Positions 8,373-16,267 are shown, counted from the stretch's first letter. The stretch is DNA of 64,000 nt from Paenibacillus_AB hodogayensis (GCF_039536325.1 NZ_BAAAYO010000002.1:372001-436000); one strand, 5' to 3'. The notes: generated by a model from the sequence alone, not told the origin. Numbers and translations: made by a program.

Positions 8373-8392
8373 AACTGGACCAAGGTCCAGTT
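8373..8392. other. Perfect palindrome, possible operator
   Basis: AACTGGACC and GGTCCAGTT are perfect inverted arms around AA. It sits between the 3' end of the kinase gene (8411) and the membrane-protein gene start (8286), with no T run on either side, so it looks more like a protein-binding site than a terminator. The regulator is unknown. Confidence 0.45.
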
Positions 8393-8410
8393 TCATCGGT
8401 CATCGGTCGT

Positions 8411-9325
8411 CTAAGGCTTATACCATCCCGGAACGACGCTATCGAAGCCGCGATGATCTTCCAGCACGACCCGGATCCGGTCCAGCATCGAATCCAATTG
8501 CTCGGGCACGACCTGGAGCGTCCATGTAATCGTCGGTGGGACGATCATCGCCGTGTACAGAGCGTACAGCTTCCAGAACAGCTCCGGAACCCGTCCTCCG
8601 AAATAGCCGTCGATCTGGCCAATCGCGAACGGTACGCTGACGTCTCTGCTGAAATAGGCAATTTTCAAAAAATCGTGATACGGGTCTCCCCAATCGTAAC
8701 GGTTAAAATCGATCGCCCCGGCATAAGCCTTGTTGCGGACGAGCAGATTGCCCGGATGAAAATCGTCGTGCTGGAACCGGTTCGGACGGCCGTTCATCAG
8801 ACCCGCATGCTCCTCGATAAAAGAAAGCACCGCCGCCTCTTCGGGAATAGCGACGCCGCAAGAGCGGTATTGCTCCAACTGCCGCTTATGCTTGGCCAGG
8901 CGCCGTGTGGACCATTCCTCCAGCCCTCCGGGATGCTCCAGTTCATGCATCCGCCGCAGCTCGCTTCCCGCTGTTTCGCCGATCGCATACTGCTCGTCGG
9001 ACGTCAGCAGAGGCAACGCTTCCGACGCATCGTCGCCATCTACATAAGTAAGAACCATAAAACATAGGTCGCTTGCCTCGATCGTGCCGAACGCCACCGG
9101 CCCGGATGTACGGACACCCGTTTCGTGCACGCGGCGGACGATCTCGAATTCGTTTCGCTTGCGATCAGCATCCTTCAAGGTTGCCGTGCGGAGCACATAG
9201 GCGGGCTGACCATTCTGTCCAAGCAGCGCGTATTTGCGGTCGAAGGAAAAACCTTTGCTGATCGGCTGCACGCCGGTCAGCGGTTCCAATCCGGGAATAT
9301 GCTCGCGTATTGCCGTCAAGTCCAT
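8411..9325 (-). CDS. Aminoglycoside-phosphotransferase-fold kinase (APH family)
   Basis: A 304-residue protein of the APH/choline-kinase-like superfamily. Seen: SKGFSFDRKY near residue 23 as nucleotide loop, VLRT as probable ATP-lysine/arginine strand, the Brenner motif QHDDFHPGNLL near residue 185, and the metal-binding IDFNRYDWGDPYHDF near 207. Many such genes phosphorylate antibiotics, sugars or amino alcohols; nothing here shows resistance activity. ATG at 9325 after AAAGAGGCG. Stands alone. Confidence 0.88.
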   Translation of the reverse strand: MDLTAIREHIPGLEPLTGVQPISKGFSFDRKYALLGQNGQPAYVLRTATLKDADRKRNEFEIVRRVHETGVRTSGPVAFGTIEASDLCFMVLTYVDGDDASEALPLLTSDEQYAIGETAGSELRRMHELEHPGGLEEWSTRRLAKHKRQLEQYRSCGVAIPEEAAVLSFIEEHAGLMNGRPNRFQHDDFHPGNLLVRNKAYAGAIDFNRYDWGDPYHDFLKIAYFSRDVSVPFAIGQIDGYFGGRVPELFWKLYALYTAMIVPPTITWTLQVVPEQLDSMLDRIRVVLEDHRGFDSVVPGWYKP

Positions 9326-9455
9326 CGCCAGTCGCCTCTTTCGTCGGGAACGTTATTCGCTTATTTTATCACGCCCGTTTTCAGCGAGACAGGGAAAAAA
9401 CGAATATGTGCATTCCCGGCGGGGGGCTGTCACGTTCGGCTGCTGCAAAGCTCCA

Positions 9456-10721
9456 TTACGTTTGAGGCTGAGAAGCCCGGGAGCCGCCTGCTTTGACGAT
9501 ACGCACCGCCATCAGGGCGGCGAACAGACAGACGAAGCCTGCGGCGACGAACGGCACGGTGTACGAGCCGAGCCAATCCCGCGCGACCCCGGCGCCGTAG
9601 GCGGCCGTCGAGGCGCCGAGCTGGTGGGCTACCACGATCCAGCCGAATATCATGCCGGACCGTTCCTTGCCGAATTCCATGGAAGCTAGCTTGACCGTCG
9701 GCGGCACGGTGGCGATCCAGTCCAGGCCGTAAAACACCGAGAACGTCATCAGTGCGGCCGGGCTCGAATCGAGCGCATAAGGCAGGAACATCAGCGAAAG
9801 CCCGCGCAAGCCGTAATACCAGAACAGCAGCCAGCGGCTGTCGAACCGATCCGACAACCAACCGGACAGCGTCGTTCCGACCAGGTCGAACAGTCCCATC
9901 ATCGCAAGCAGTCCGGCAGCCGCCACCTCGTTAATGCCGAAATCCCCGCACGCCGGAATCAAGTGGGTGCCGATCAGACCGTTTGTGGAGAAGCCGCAGA
10001 AGAAGAACGTACCGGCCAGCAGCCAAAACGTCTTATTGCGAAGCGCCGAGCGCAGCGCCTGCAAGGGCACGAGGAACAGGTTCCCGCGGAACGGTTCCGG
10101 CTTGACCAGCTCATTCGTCCCATAGGGGGCCAATCCGGCGTCATATGGATGGCTGCGCATCCAAACGGCTACGATGACCAGCAATACGACGACTACGGCC
10201 ACGGCTGCGTATATCGCATATTTCCATCCCGCCTCCATAGTAATTTTGGCCAGCAGCGGCAGGAACAGCAGCTGCCCGGTCGCGGCGCTGGCCGTAAGCA
10301 AGCCGACGACCAGACCGCGGTGCTTCACGAACCATTGGTTCGTTACCGTAACGCCCAGCACGTTGGCCATCGCTCCGGTTCCAAGACCGGCCACAAGCCC
10401 CCATAGCAGCTGGAACTGCCACAAAGCCGTCATGAACGGCGTAATGGACAGACTAACCGCAAGCAGCGCCAAGGAAAATACCATTACGCGGCGAATGCCG
10501 TATTTTTGCAAAAAAGCGGCCGAAAACGGTCCTACCAAGCCGTATAAAAAAATGCCCGTCGAAATGACGCCGGAAATGCCGCCCCGGCTCCAGCCGAACT
10601 CCTGTTCGAACGGAATCATAAACAAGCTGGGCATGGAGCGGACCCCAGCCGATACAAGCAAAGCGGCAAACGTAATAAGTACGACTATCCAGCCGTAATA
10701 CATTCTTGACGTTTTCATCAT
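9456..10721 (-). CDS. MFS transporter, oxalate/formate-antiporter-like (OFA/MCT type)
   Basis: A 421-residue, 12-TM major facilitator. Starts YYGWIVVLITF and has FGWSRGGISG after helix 1, both typical of OFA/monocarboxylate-type carriers; GWLSDRFDSRW and GWIVVAHQLG mark the second half. The start is ATG 10721 (or 10718) after GGATGGAG; the frame extends to 10799 only through the promoter. The promoter carries the same 12-bp box as the adjacent marR-type gene, so its expression is very likely set by that regulator. Substrate unknown. Confidence 0.9.
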   Translation of the reverse strand: MMKTSRMYYGWIVVLITFAALLVSAGVRSMPSLFMIPFEQEFGWSRGGISGVISTGIFLYGLVGPFSAAFLQKYGIRRVMVFSLALLAVSLSITPFMTALWQFQLLWGLVAGLGTGAMANVLGVTVTNQWFVKHRGLVVGLLTASAATGQLLFLPLLAKITMEAGWKYAIYAAVAVVVVLLVIVAVWMRSHPYDAGLAPYGTNELVKPEPFRGNLFLVPLQALRSALRNKTFWLLAGTFFFCGFSTNGLIGTHLIPACGDFGINEVAAAGLLAMMGLFDLVGTTLSGWLSDRFDSRWLLFWYYGLRGLSLMFLPYALDSSPAALMTFSVFYGLDWIATVPPTVKLASMEFGKERSGMIFGWIVVAHQLGASTAAYGAGVARDWLGSYTVPFVAAGFVCLFAALMAVRIVKAGGSRASQPQT

Positions 10722-10768
10722 AACTCCATCCGTTCCTTTCCTTCCCATGCGGTGACCCATCAGTTTTA

Positions 10769-10799
10769 ATTTTAGTTGTACATACAAAATAAATTGCAA
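10769..10799 (-). promoter_or_regulatory. MFS promoter with MarR operator in the spacer
   Basis: On the minus strand TTGCAA (10799-10794) and TAAAAT (10774-10769) are 19 bp apart. The spacer contains TTGTATGTACAA (10787-10776), identical to the box in the marR promoter. Confidence 0.65.
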
Positions 10800-10805
10800 A
10801 AACGG

Positions 10806-11252
10806 TCAGCGTTTCTCCAATTGCTCGCTTGCCGTTTCCAATATGATCGTCAGGTGGTCGGACATTTCTTCGCCGATAATGGCTTCATACCGCTTATGCA
10901 AGTCCTTCGAAGCTTGACGTATGCTGCTCTCCAACTGCCGGCCCTTCTCCGTCGGGTAGACGAGCACCGTCTTTCCTTGCCCTTTGCGCTTTACGAGCTG
11001 CCTGCTCTCCAGCTTATCGACAAACCGGGTCAGCGTGGACGGCGTGACGTACAGCTTCTCGGACAACTCCTTCTGCGAAATGCCCGGCGTTCCGTTCACA
11101 AGCCGGATCAAATAGCCGTACATCGGCGTAAGCCCGGTGGCGGCAAACTCTTCCTCGGCCATCCTCGTAATGGCCCGGCTCAGCCGGTTGGCGGTAAAAA
11201 ACAAACAATTGTGCAGGAAACTTTCGTCCGGCTCTTGGTTATTGCTCATCAT
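10806..11252 (-). CDS. MarR-family transcriptional regulator
   Basis: A 148-residue winged-HTH regulator: dimerisation helices at both ends and the DNA-reading part GISQKELSEKLYVTPSTLTRFVDKLE (about residues 58-83, split here only for description) followed by the wing RKGQGKTVLVYPTEKG. The start is ATG 11252 after AAAGGAGC. Upstream of the MFS gene, same strand, with 84 bp between. Both promoters carry the same palindrome-like box, so autorepression plus control of the transporter by a small-molecule ligand is the natural reading. Confidence 0.93.
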   Translation of the reverse strand: MMSNNQEPDESFLHNCLFFTANRLSRAITRMAEEEFAATGLTPMYGYLIRLVNGTPGISQKELSEKLYVTPSTLTRFVDKLESRQLVKRKGQGKTVLVYPTEKGRQLESSIRQASKDLHKRYEAIIGEEMSDHLTIILETASEQLEKR

Positions 11253-11269
11253 GAACCGCTCCTTTTGTT

Positions 11270-11313
11270 TTGTATGTACAAACAATATAAGGGACGCCCC
11301 GACTTGTTGTCAA
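11270..11313 (-). promoter_or_regulatory. Strong sigma-A promoter of marR with operator box
   Basis: On the minus strand TTGACA (11313-11308), an 18-bp spacer and TATATT (11289-11284). The box TTGTACATACAA (11281-11270) overlaps the start-site region and is the reverse complement of the box in the MFS promoter. Confidence 0.8.
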
Positions 11314-11411
11314 TCGTTTTTGCGCGGCATCGACTTTCTTCACAAGCTTGGGTTTATTTGGTACACTACGTGGAACACGTACCGGCATTAAAAAAGGAGG
11401 AATGGGGCGTC

Positions 11412-11882
11412 ATGGGATACATAGAGGATTTACGGGCTATCGTCGGGCATCGGCCGCTTATTCTGGTCGGGGCGGTTGCCGTCATCGTCGACAATAGCAA
11501 TCGCGTTTTGCTTCAACAGCGCATTCACCCGCCCGGCAAGTGGGCGTTTCCCGGAGGCTTGATGGAGCTCGGGGAATCGGCCGAGGATACGGTCCGCCGG
11601 GAAGTGCGCGAGGAAACCGCTCTCGACCTTGGCGAGTTGAAGCTGATCGACGTATTTTCCGGTCCGCAATCGTTTATGACCGCTCCGAACGGAGACGAAT
11701 TTTATGCCGTGACTATTGCCTACAGCACCCGTGAAGTGCACGGCGAGCTTGTGATCGATCGGGAGGAGTCGCTGGACGTCCGCTACTTCCCGCTGGATGA
11801 ACTGCCGGAAGGGATTGTGGGCAGCCATCGGGCGATTCTCGACCGATTTTTGTCGCAGACGAAGCTGGAAGCGAAGCAATAG
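11412..11882 (+). CDS. Nudix hydrolase
   Basis: A 156-residue Nudix protein. The Nudix box G-x5-E-x7-R-E-V-x-E-E is present in GLMELGESAEDTVRREVREE (about residues 45-65), but the box's usual following x-G is T-A here. GAVAVIVDNSNRVLLQQR gives the preceding strands. AAGGAGG lies 11 bases before ATG 11412. Related to ADP-ribose/nucleotide-type pyrophosphatases; substrate not readable. Divergent from marR. Confidence 0.92.
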   Translation: MGYIEDLRAIVGHRPLILVGAVAVIVDNSNRVLLQQRIHPPGKWAFPGGLMELGESAEDTVRREVREETALDLGELKLIDVFSGPQSFMTAPNGDEFYAVTIAYSTREVHGELVIDREESLDVRYFPLDELPEGIVGSHRAILDRFLSQTKLEAKQ

Positions 11883-11913
11883 CCTCAGTCCAGCCTAAAC
11901 GATAGCCGTAAAA

Positions 11914-11938
11914 GGGGGCCAGCCCCAAGCCAGCCCCC
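11914..11938. terminator. GC-rich hairpin between convergent genes
   Basis: GGGGGC...GCCCCC with internal CAGCCCC/CCAGCC repeats, followed by TTCTT on the plus strand and TTTTAC on the minus strand. Probably terminates both the Nudix gene and the converging GNAT gene. Confidence 0.6.
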
Positions 11939-11957
11939 TTCTTGCACCAGTAATATT

Positions 11958-12545
11958 CTAGCGATCGGAGCGTTCTTCGATCAAATGACGGATCAGTTCA
12001 AGCGCCTGCTTCGTCTGGTTAATGACGCCGCCCGGCTCCGGCTCCTCCGTCTCCAGCTCGAAGCCGGCCCACAGGTACAGCCGGATCGCCTTATGGCTCC
12101 ACGTTTGCGTCGGAATGTACATGACGCAATCTCCCTCGAGCTCCGTCATCAGTCGGACGCCTCTGGCGATAATCGCTTTGCCGAGCCCGAGTCCCTGGTA
12201 GCGCGGCTTCACCGCCACCCAGTGCATGAACGGGTAGCGGCGGCGGCCCGTGTAGTTCCACCACGCCGTAAACGTGGCCACCTTCTTGCCGTCCTCCCGC
12301 TCAACGAACAGCGTCCGGCGCTTGACCTCGGTAGCATATGCGGCATAGTTTTCGCGAAAATACCGTACCGCTTCCTCCGTCTGCTCGAACTCCAGCACCG
12401 ACGTCTCGATTTCTCCCCAAGCCTGCTCGTCTCCGTCCCGGTACAGAGCGAAGCGAAAGCCTTCCGGCAGGTCCGCCTGCGGCAGAGGCGTTCCCGCTTC
12501 GCGCTTCATAATGACCCGGTAGTATTCCAGACTTTTGTCCAGCAT
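11958..12545 (-). CDS. GNAT-family N-acetyltransferase
   Basis: A 195-residue GNAT: acetyl-CoA motif VKPRYQGLGLGKAII (about residues 115-130), strand FTAWWNYTGRRRYPFMHWVAV before it, and SHKAIRLYLWAGFEL in the last third. Start ATG 12545 after AAGAGGCG. Its N-terminal 40 residues (MLDKSLEYYRVIMKRE...) are shared by a Bacillota GNAT group acting on unknown substrates. Confidence 0.87.
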   Translation of the reverse strand: MLDKSLEYYRVIMKREAGTPLPQADLPEGFRFALYRDGDEQAWGEIETSVLEFEQTEEAVRYFRENYAAYATEVKRRTLFVEREDGKKVATFTAWWNYTGRRRYPFMHWVAVKPRYQGLGLGKAIIARGVRLMTELEGDCVMYIPTQTWSHKAIRLYLWAGFELETEEPEPGGVINQTKQALELIRHLIEERSDR

Positions 12546-12682
12546 CGCATTCGCCTCTTTCTCCTTGAGATCGCCTGCTTATGCGCTCGCTGCGGTGCCT
12601 AGGTTCTTATCCTTCGATCCACTCCTGCACTCCTTGGGGCCCGAACCTGGTGCCTCATGGAACCGTTATGCAGACAACATCC

Positions 12683-13123
12683 TCATTCTTCCTCTTCATC
12701 CGTGACATAAGTGCACGCGAACCGTTCCACTCCGGGATAAAGCTCGCCCAGACTTTCGATCGTGAAGCCGATGTTCCGGTAAAAATCGACGGCCTCGTCA
12801 TCCGTCTCCGCAACGATCCGCTCGGGCTGCTTCATCGGGATGAGCGCCACCACCATATCTCTGCCGAAGCCTTTGTCGCGATGATCGGGATGGACGGCAA
12901 TATGCCGCAGCTGCAGCGTTCCGGGCTCGCCTCTACCCATGGCAATGCCGGCCAGGCCGACCAGAGCTCCCTCGAATTCAAGACCGTACAATTCATGATG
13001 CGGGTCGTCCCTGTACAGGGCAACCGCCTTTTCAATGGCCGCCGGGTCAGGAAAAACCGACTGACCGAGCAGAGAAACGACCTCATCGTCCTGCAATCGG
13101 GTCGTTAACGGGATTAACATCAT
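12683..13123 (-). CDS. GNAT-family N-acetyltransferase
   Basis: A 146-residue GNAT: GALVGLAGIAMG, then IAVHPDHRDKGFGRDMV (about residues 75-91), the acetyl-CoA loop, and ETDDEAVDFYRNIGF. ATG-ATG start at 13123 after AAGGGAAGGATGA. The 137-bp gap to the next GNAT gene holds nothing recognisable; the two are probably separate units. It ends with an acidic DEEEE tail. Confidence 0.88.
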   Translation of the reverse strand: MMLIPLTTRLQDDEVVSLLGQSVFPDPAAIEKAVALYRDDPHHELYGLEFEGALVGLAGIAMGRGEPGTLQLRHIAVHPDHRDKGFGRDMVVALIPMKQPERIVAETDDEAVDFYRNIGFTIESLGELYPGVERFACTYVTDEEEE

Positions 13124-13151
13124 TCATCCTTCCCTTCCTTTGTTCGTACAC

Positions 13152-13358
13152 TCAAAAATAAAACAATTCTTCAAATTTCTTATCCAAAGCTATGCATAAT
13201 ACGAGAGCTAATTTAGCGGTCGGGCAGAACTGTCCGGTTTCAATAGAACTGATCGTTTGGCGGGATACCCCCACCATTTCCGCTAATTGGCCTTGTGACA
13301 GATTTTTTTCCGCTCTCGCTACTTTAAGGCGGTTATTTAAAACCAAATCGTCTTTCAA
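13152..13358 (-). CDS. Small XRE-type HTH regulator
   Basis: A 68-residue Cro/C1-type HTH protein: RLKVARAEKNLSQGQLAEMVG then SRQTISSIETGQFCPTAKLA, ending KKFEELFYF. I place the start at TTG 13358, which has GGAGGAG eight bases upstream and lies one base after the stop of the preceding gene. The ATG at 13385 would overlap that gene and has no site. Regulators of this size usually pair with a small membrane protein, as here. Confidence 0.85.
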   Translation of the reverse strand: MKDDLVLNNRLKVARAEKNLSQGQLAEMVGVSRQTISSIETGQFCPTAKLALVLCIALDKKFEELFYF

Positions 13359-13359
13359 T

Positions 13360-13668
13360 TCATGCTCCTCCCAGAAAGAACGCAATTGTACTGCCTATCG
13401 CAGCCGTCATTCCCAATATGGAGGCGAATACTAATTTGACCGACTTCAATTGAAAATATTTATATACGCTTCTAGCGGCAACACATGCGGTGAAAACCGC
13501 ATAAAGGTCATAGCGATATACTCCATGCAACAAACCCCATATTGCAAAAAACAACGTCAAGGCAAGGACAACCATCAAACCTATCTCGTTCGAATCGCCC
13601 AAAATTTTTTGTTCTCTTTCGTCAAAACGGGACTTTCTGCTTTTTTCTAAAATATCTTCTTTATTCAT
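13360..13668 (-). CDS. Small membrane protein, DUF6442-like
   Basis: A 102-residue protein beginning NKEDILEKSRKSRFDEREQKI, a pattern I recognise in Bacillota membrane proteins encoded next to short HTH regulators (DUF6442-like). Three hydrophobic segments: VVLALTLFFAIWGLL, DLYAVFTACVAA and LVFASILGMTAAIGSTIAFFLGG. ATG 13668 has GAGGGAG ten bases upstream; a TTG at 13677 is too close to it. Coupled to the HTH gene by a 1-bp gap. This 0.5-kb pair is clearly AT-richer than its surroundings. Confidence 0.7.
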   Translation of the reverse strand: MNKEDILEKSRKSRFDEREQKILGDSNEIGLMVVLALTLFFAIWGLLHGVYRYDLYAVFTACVAARSVYKYFQLKSVKLVFASILGMTAAIGSTIAFFLGGA

Positions 13669-13765
13669 GTTTTTCAAGCTCCCTCTTCGTGTTGATTACT
13701 CTTGTTAGGGATGGGGAAGAGTCGCCGGATGTCTGTTACTTCGCCGCCTATACCTGGTTTCCTGT

Positions 13766-15745
13766 CTACTCTTCAGCCACCAAGCGCTCGTACAACAGCT
13801 CCCGCTCGGCCTCCAGCAGCTCTTTTTCGCCGTGCATCGCCGACAGCTTGGCGACATCCGATTCGGTCATCATCGCCTTCTCCAGCAGCTCGATTTTACG
13901 TTCTGTCAAGGCGATATCGTTCTCCAGTCTGACGGCATGCCTGTCCCGTTGTCCGGCCGAGGCGCCGCCGCTCTCTGCCTGCGGCTCGCGCACACGCCTG
14001 GTGACCGCGCTATCTGAAAATCGGTTTCCGGAAACAGCCTCCTTCACCTCGCCCGAGGCTTCTCTGCGGGTTGCCCGGAGCTCCTCCCGCTTCATTCGCG
14101 CCTCTGCGTAATGGCCCTCGTACCGGTTCATCGTCCCGCGCTCCAGCCAATACGTAACAGGGAACAGCTTGTTCAGCAAATACCGGTCATGAGATACGCA
14201 CACGATCGTTCCCGGGAAGGCCGCCAGCGTCTCCTCCAGCGCCTCGCGGGCATCGATGTCCAGATGGTTGGTCGGCTCGTCCAGCACCAGCACGTTCAGT
14301 TCCTGATGCATGAGCTGCGCCAGCCTGAGCCGCATCCGCTCGCCGCCGCTCAAACTGCTTGCCTGACGGAAGACGGACGCTCCGTAGAACAAAAACCGGG
14401 CAAGCAGGCGGCGGGCCTCCCCTTCTTCGACCATCACGGTATCCCGAAACACTTCCAAGATCGTCCTGCTCTCGTCGGAGAACCAGTCCTGCTGAGCCAA
14501 GTAACCGATCTTCACGTTGCTCCCCAGTCTCACCGTGCCTTCATCGGGCTCGGCTTGCCCGACGAGCAGCCGCAGCAGCGTCGTTTTGCCGCTCCCGTTG
14601 CCCCCGACTATCGCTATCGCCTCTCCGAACCGCACCTGCATATGAAGCCCCGCATAGAGCGTTCTGCGGCTGGTCTCGCCCATCCCGCTACTTTCTTCAG
14701 GAGCTGCCTCGCTGTCGACGGAGAACGACTTTTTCACTCCTTCCAGAACAAAGACGTCTTTCCCGCTCCGCTCGTTCATGGAGAAGGCGAGGCCCATCCG
14801 TTTCCGCTCCAGCACGGGGCGGTCCAGTTGGAATATCCGGTCAAGCGCCTTCTGCATCGACGCCGCCCGCCGGAACATGGCCGGATTGTCGGCTTGGGCG
14901 GCCCACAGCTTCATTCTCTTGATCGCTTCCTCCATCTTGGCGATTTTCTTCTGCTGCTCTTGGTAAGCCGCGAACTCCAGCAGCAGCCGGCGCTCTTTTT
15001 CCTCGACGAAGAAAGAATAGTTGCCGTGATAAGCTTCCGGGCGTCCCCCTTCGAGATCGTAAATTTTGTTCACGACCCGATCGAGAAAGTACCGGTCATG
15101 GGACACGATCAGGACGCTGCCCGCATAATCTTGCAAATGGCTCTCCAGCCACTCAACGGCGTCCAGATCGAGATGGTTCGTCGGTTCGTCCAGCAGGAGC
15201 AGATCGGGCCGCAGCAGCAGGATGCGACCCAGACATACCTTCGTCCGTTCGCCGCCGCTCAGACTCGCAAACGGCGTTTGCAGCAGATGCTTGATGCCGA
15301 GTCCGCTTGCCACGCGCGCTACGTTGGAGTCCATTTCATAGCCGCCCTGTGCGGCAAACTCCTCCTGACAAGCTCCGTATTCGCGGAGCGCCTTCTCCGT
15401 AACCGACGGGTCCGGACTGGCCATCGTTATCTCCAGCCGCGTCATCCGCTCCCGCAGCGCGAGCAGCTCGCCGAACGCCTCGTGCAGCACGTCAAGCGCC
15501 GTCGCGTCCGGGCCGTAATCGGGGATTTGCGCCAGCAGCGCGGTCCGGCATCCTTTTTTGCGGTGAATGACCCCCGCATCCGGAGGCTCTATACCGGCCA
15601 GCAGCTTCAGCAGCGTCGTCTTGCCGCAGCCGTTCGGCCCGACCAGCCCGATACGCTCCCCCTCGTGAATGTCCAGCGTCACTTCGGTTAATACGGTCGT
15701 GCCGCCCCATGTTTTATTGATGTTTTCCGCTATGCATACGATCAT
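13766..15745 (-). CDS. ABC-F family ATPase (ribosome-associated, possible antibiotic resistance factor)
   Basis: A 659-residue soluble protein with two ABC domains and no membrane part, which defines ABC-F. Domain 1: Walker A GPNGCGKTT (about 36), signature LSGGERTK (about 161), Walker B LLLLDEPTNHLD (about 185). Interdomain linker with IAKMEEAIKRMKLWAAQ. Domain 2: Walker A GGNGSGKTT (about 380), signature LSGGERMR (about 462), VLVLDEPTNHLD. A C-terminal coiled coil follows. These proteins act on the ribosomal E site. Start ATG 15745 follows GAGGG; GTG 15754 is an alternative. The 300-nt leader with a leader ORF and terminator points to induction by a ribosome-targeting drug. Confidence 0.93.
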   Translation of the reverse strand: MIVCIAENINKTWGGTTVLTEVTLDIHEGERIGLVGPNGCGKTTLLKLLAGIEPPDAGVIHRKKGCRTALLAQIPDYGPDATALDVLHEAFGELLALRERMTRLEITMASPDPSVTEKALREYGACQEEFAAQGGYEMDSNVARVASGLGIKHLLQTPFASLSGGERTKVCLGRILLLRPDLLLLDEPTNHLDLDAVEWLESHLQDYAGSVLIVSHDRYFLDRVVNKIYDLEGGRPEAYHGNYSFFVEEKERRLLLEFAAYQEQQKKIAKMEEAIKRMKLWAAQADNPAMFRRAASMQKALDRIFQLDRPVLERKRMGLAFSMNERSGKDVFVLEGVKKSFSVDSEAAPEESSGMGETSRRTLYAGLHMQVRFGEAIAIVGGNGSGKTTLLRLLVGQAEPDEGTVRLGSNVKIGYLAQQDWFSDESRTILEVFRDTVMVEEGEARRLLARFLFYGASVFRQASSLSGGERMRLRLAQLMHQELNVLVLDEPTNHLDIDAREALEETLAAFPGTIVCVSHDRYLLNKLFPVTYWLERGTMNRYEGHYAEARMKREELRATRREASGEVKEAVSGNRFSDSAVTRRVREPQAESGGASAGQRDRHAVRLENDIALTERKIELLEKAMMTESDVAKLSAMHGEKELLEAERELLYERLVAEE

Positions 15746-15780
15746 CTCGTTCACCCTCGTTTTCGGTATTTTGGATACGC

Positions 15781-15822
15781 AAAAAAAAGCCTGCAGGCAA
15801 AAGGCAACCTTTTACCCGCGGC
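15781..15822 (-). terminator. Attenuator terminator in the ABC-F leader
   Basis: On the minus strand GCCGCGGG...CCTGCAGGC with an inner AAGG/CCTT stem forms a hairpin (15822-15789) followed by eight T (15788-15781). It lies only 36 bases before the ABC-F start and downstream of the leader ORF, so it would stop transcription before the gene unless prevented from folding. Confidence 0.85.
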
Positions 15823-15885
15823 TTCTTGTCAGCCATACGAACCGGACCCGAGCTATTGGCAATGCGCCGCGCGTCGGACCGCGAT

Positions 15886-16014
15886 CTACAGGGTCAAAAT
15901 GTTGCAGTCGCCAAAAATGGACAGACGTCTCCCGTTAGCGAATAAACGGAATACGATCGTAGCCTGATGTACCCAATATTGGGACCAACCGCTACGTTCA
16001 GCGACTTGCAACAT
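15886..16014 (-). CDS. Leader peptide ORF of the ABC-F gene
   Basis: A 42-codon ORF starting MLQVAERSGWSQYWVHQ and ending CNILTL. ATG 16014 has AGAGGAGGTG at an ideal distance (16029-16020), one of the best sites in the window. It sits between a sigma-A promoter and an intrinsic terminator in front of an ABC-F gene, the arrangement of ribosome-mediated attenuators of antibiotic resistance genes. The peptide has no recognisable domain. A second, weaker start (ATG 15836) would read through the terminator. No such leader is annotated by size-limited gene finders. Confidence 0.75.
   Translation of the reverse strand: MLQVAERSGWSQYWVHQATIVFRLFANGRRLSIFGDCNILTL
15901..16012 (-). repeat. Long-range inverted repeat spanning the leader ORF
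   Basis: GTTGCAAGTCGC at the 5' end of the leader ORF (16012-16001) can pair with GCGACTGCAAC near its end (15911-15901), interrupted only by one bulged base. Inside it lies the perfect palindrome CCCAATATTGGG (15983-15972). Translation of the leader ORF would have to open both. Confidence 0.65.
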
Positions 16015-16057
16015 AGTGACACCTCCTCTACCGAATCGATTGAAAGAAATTACATTT

Positions 16058-16086
16058 ACTATAGCATAGGGAAAATCGGGGCGCAA
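16058..16086 (-). promoter_or_regulatory. Sigma-A promoter of the ABC-F leader
   Basis: On the minus strand TTGCGC (16086-16081), a 17-bp spacer and TATAGT (16063-16058), about 30 bases before the leader ORF RBS. Confidence 0.7.
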
Positions 16087-16238
16087 CTGGGGAGAGCCGG
16101 CCAGCCGTTCGGCCATTCCGCTGAAAGCCGGCCCGTTGCGTTTGCTCCCGACCGAATGCCCGTCAGCCGGAAACGGTCATCGGCATCCCATTCATCTCGG
16201 TCAAATCCCGGCAAAGCAGCTTGCTGCCCGCCCTCCCG

Positions 16239-16267
16239 TTCGACTTGTTTGATTCATGTGTTAAAAT
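16239..16267 (+). promoter_or_regulatory. Probable promoter of the methyltransferase gene
   Basis: TTCGAC (16239-16244), a 17-bp spacer and TAAAAT (16262-16267), 60 bases before the GTG start. The preceding 16087-16238 stretch shows no other feature. Confidence 0.55.

Noticed and set aside
8411..9325. APH-fold gene as an antibiotic resistance gene
   Set aside because: The motifs only establish the kinase fold; the superfamily includes many metabolic kinases and nothing indicates a drug substrate.
10776..11411. Upstream extension of the Nudix frame to 368 codons
   Set aside because: The extension runs antisense through the marR gene and both promoters; the ATG at 11412 gives the normal Nudix length.
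14111..15691. 526-codon open frame on the plus strand
   Set aside because: Exact antisense of the ABC-F gene, Arg/Gln/His-rich translation with no domain and no RBS; a high-GC shadow frame.
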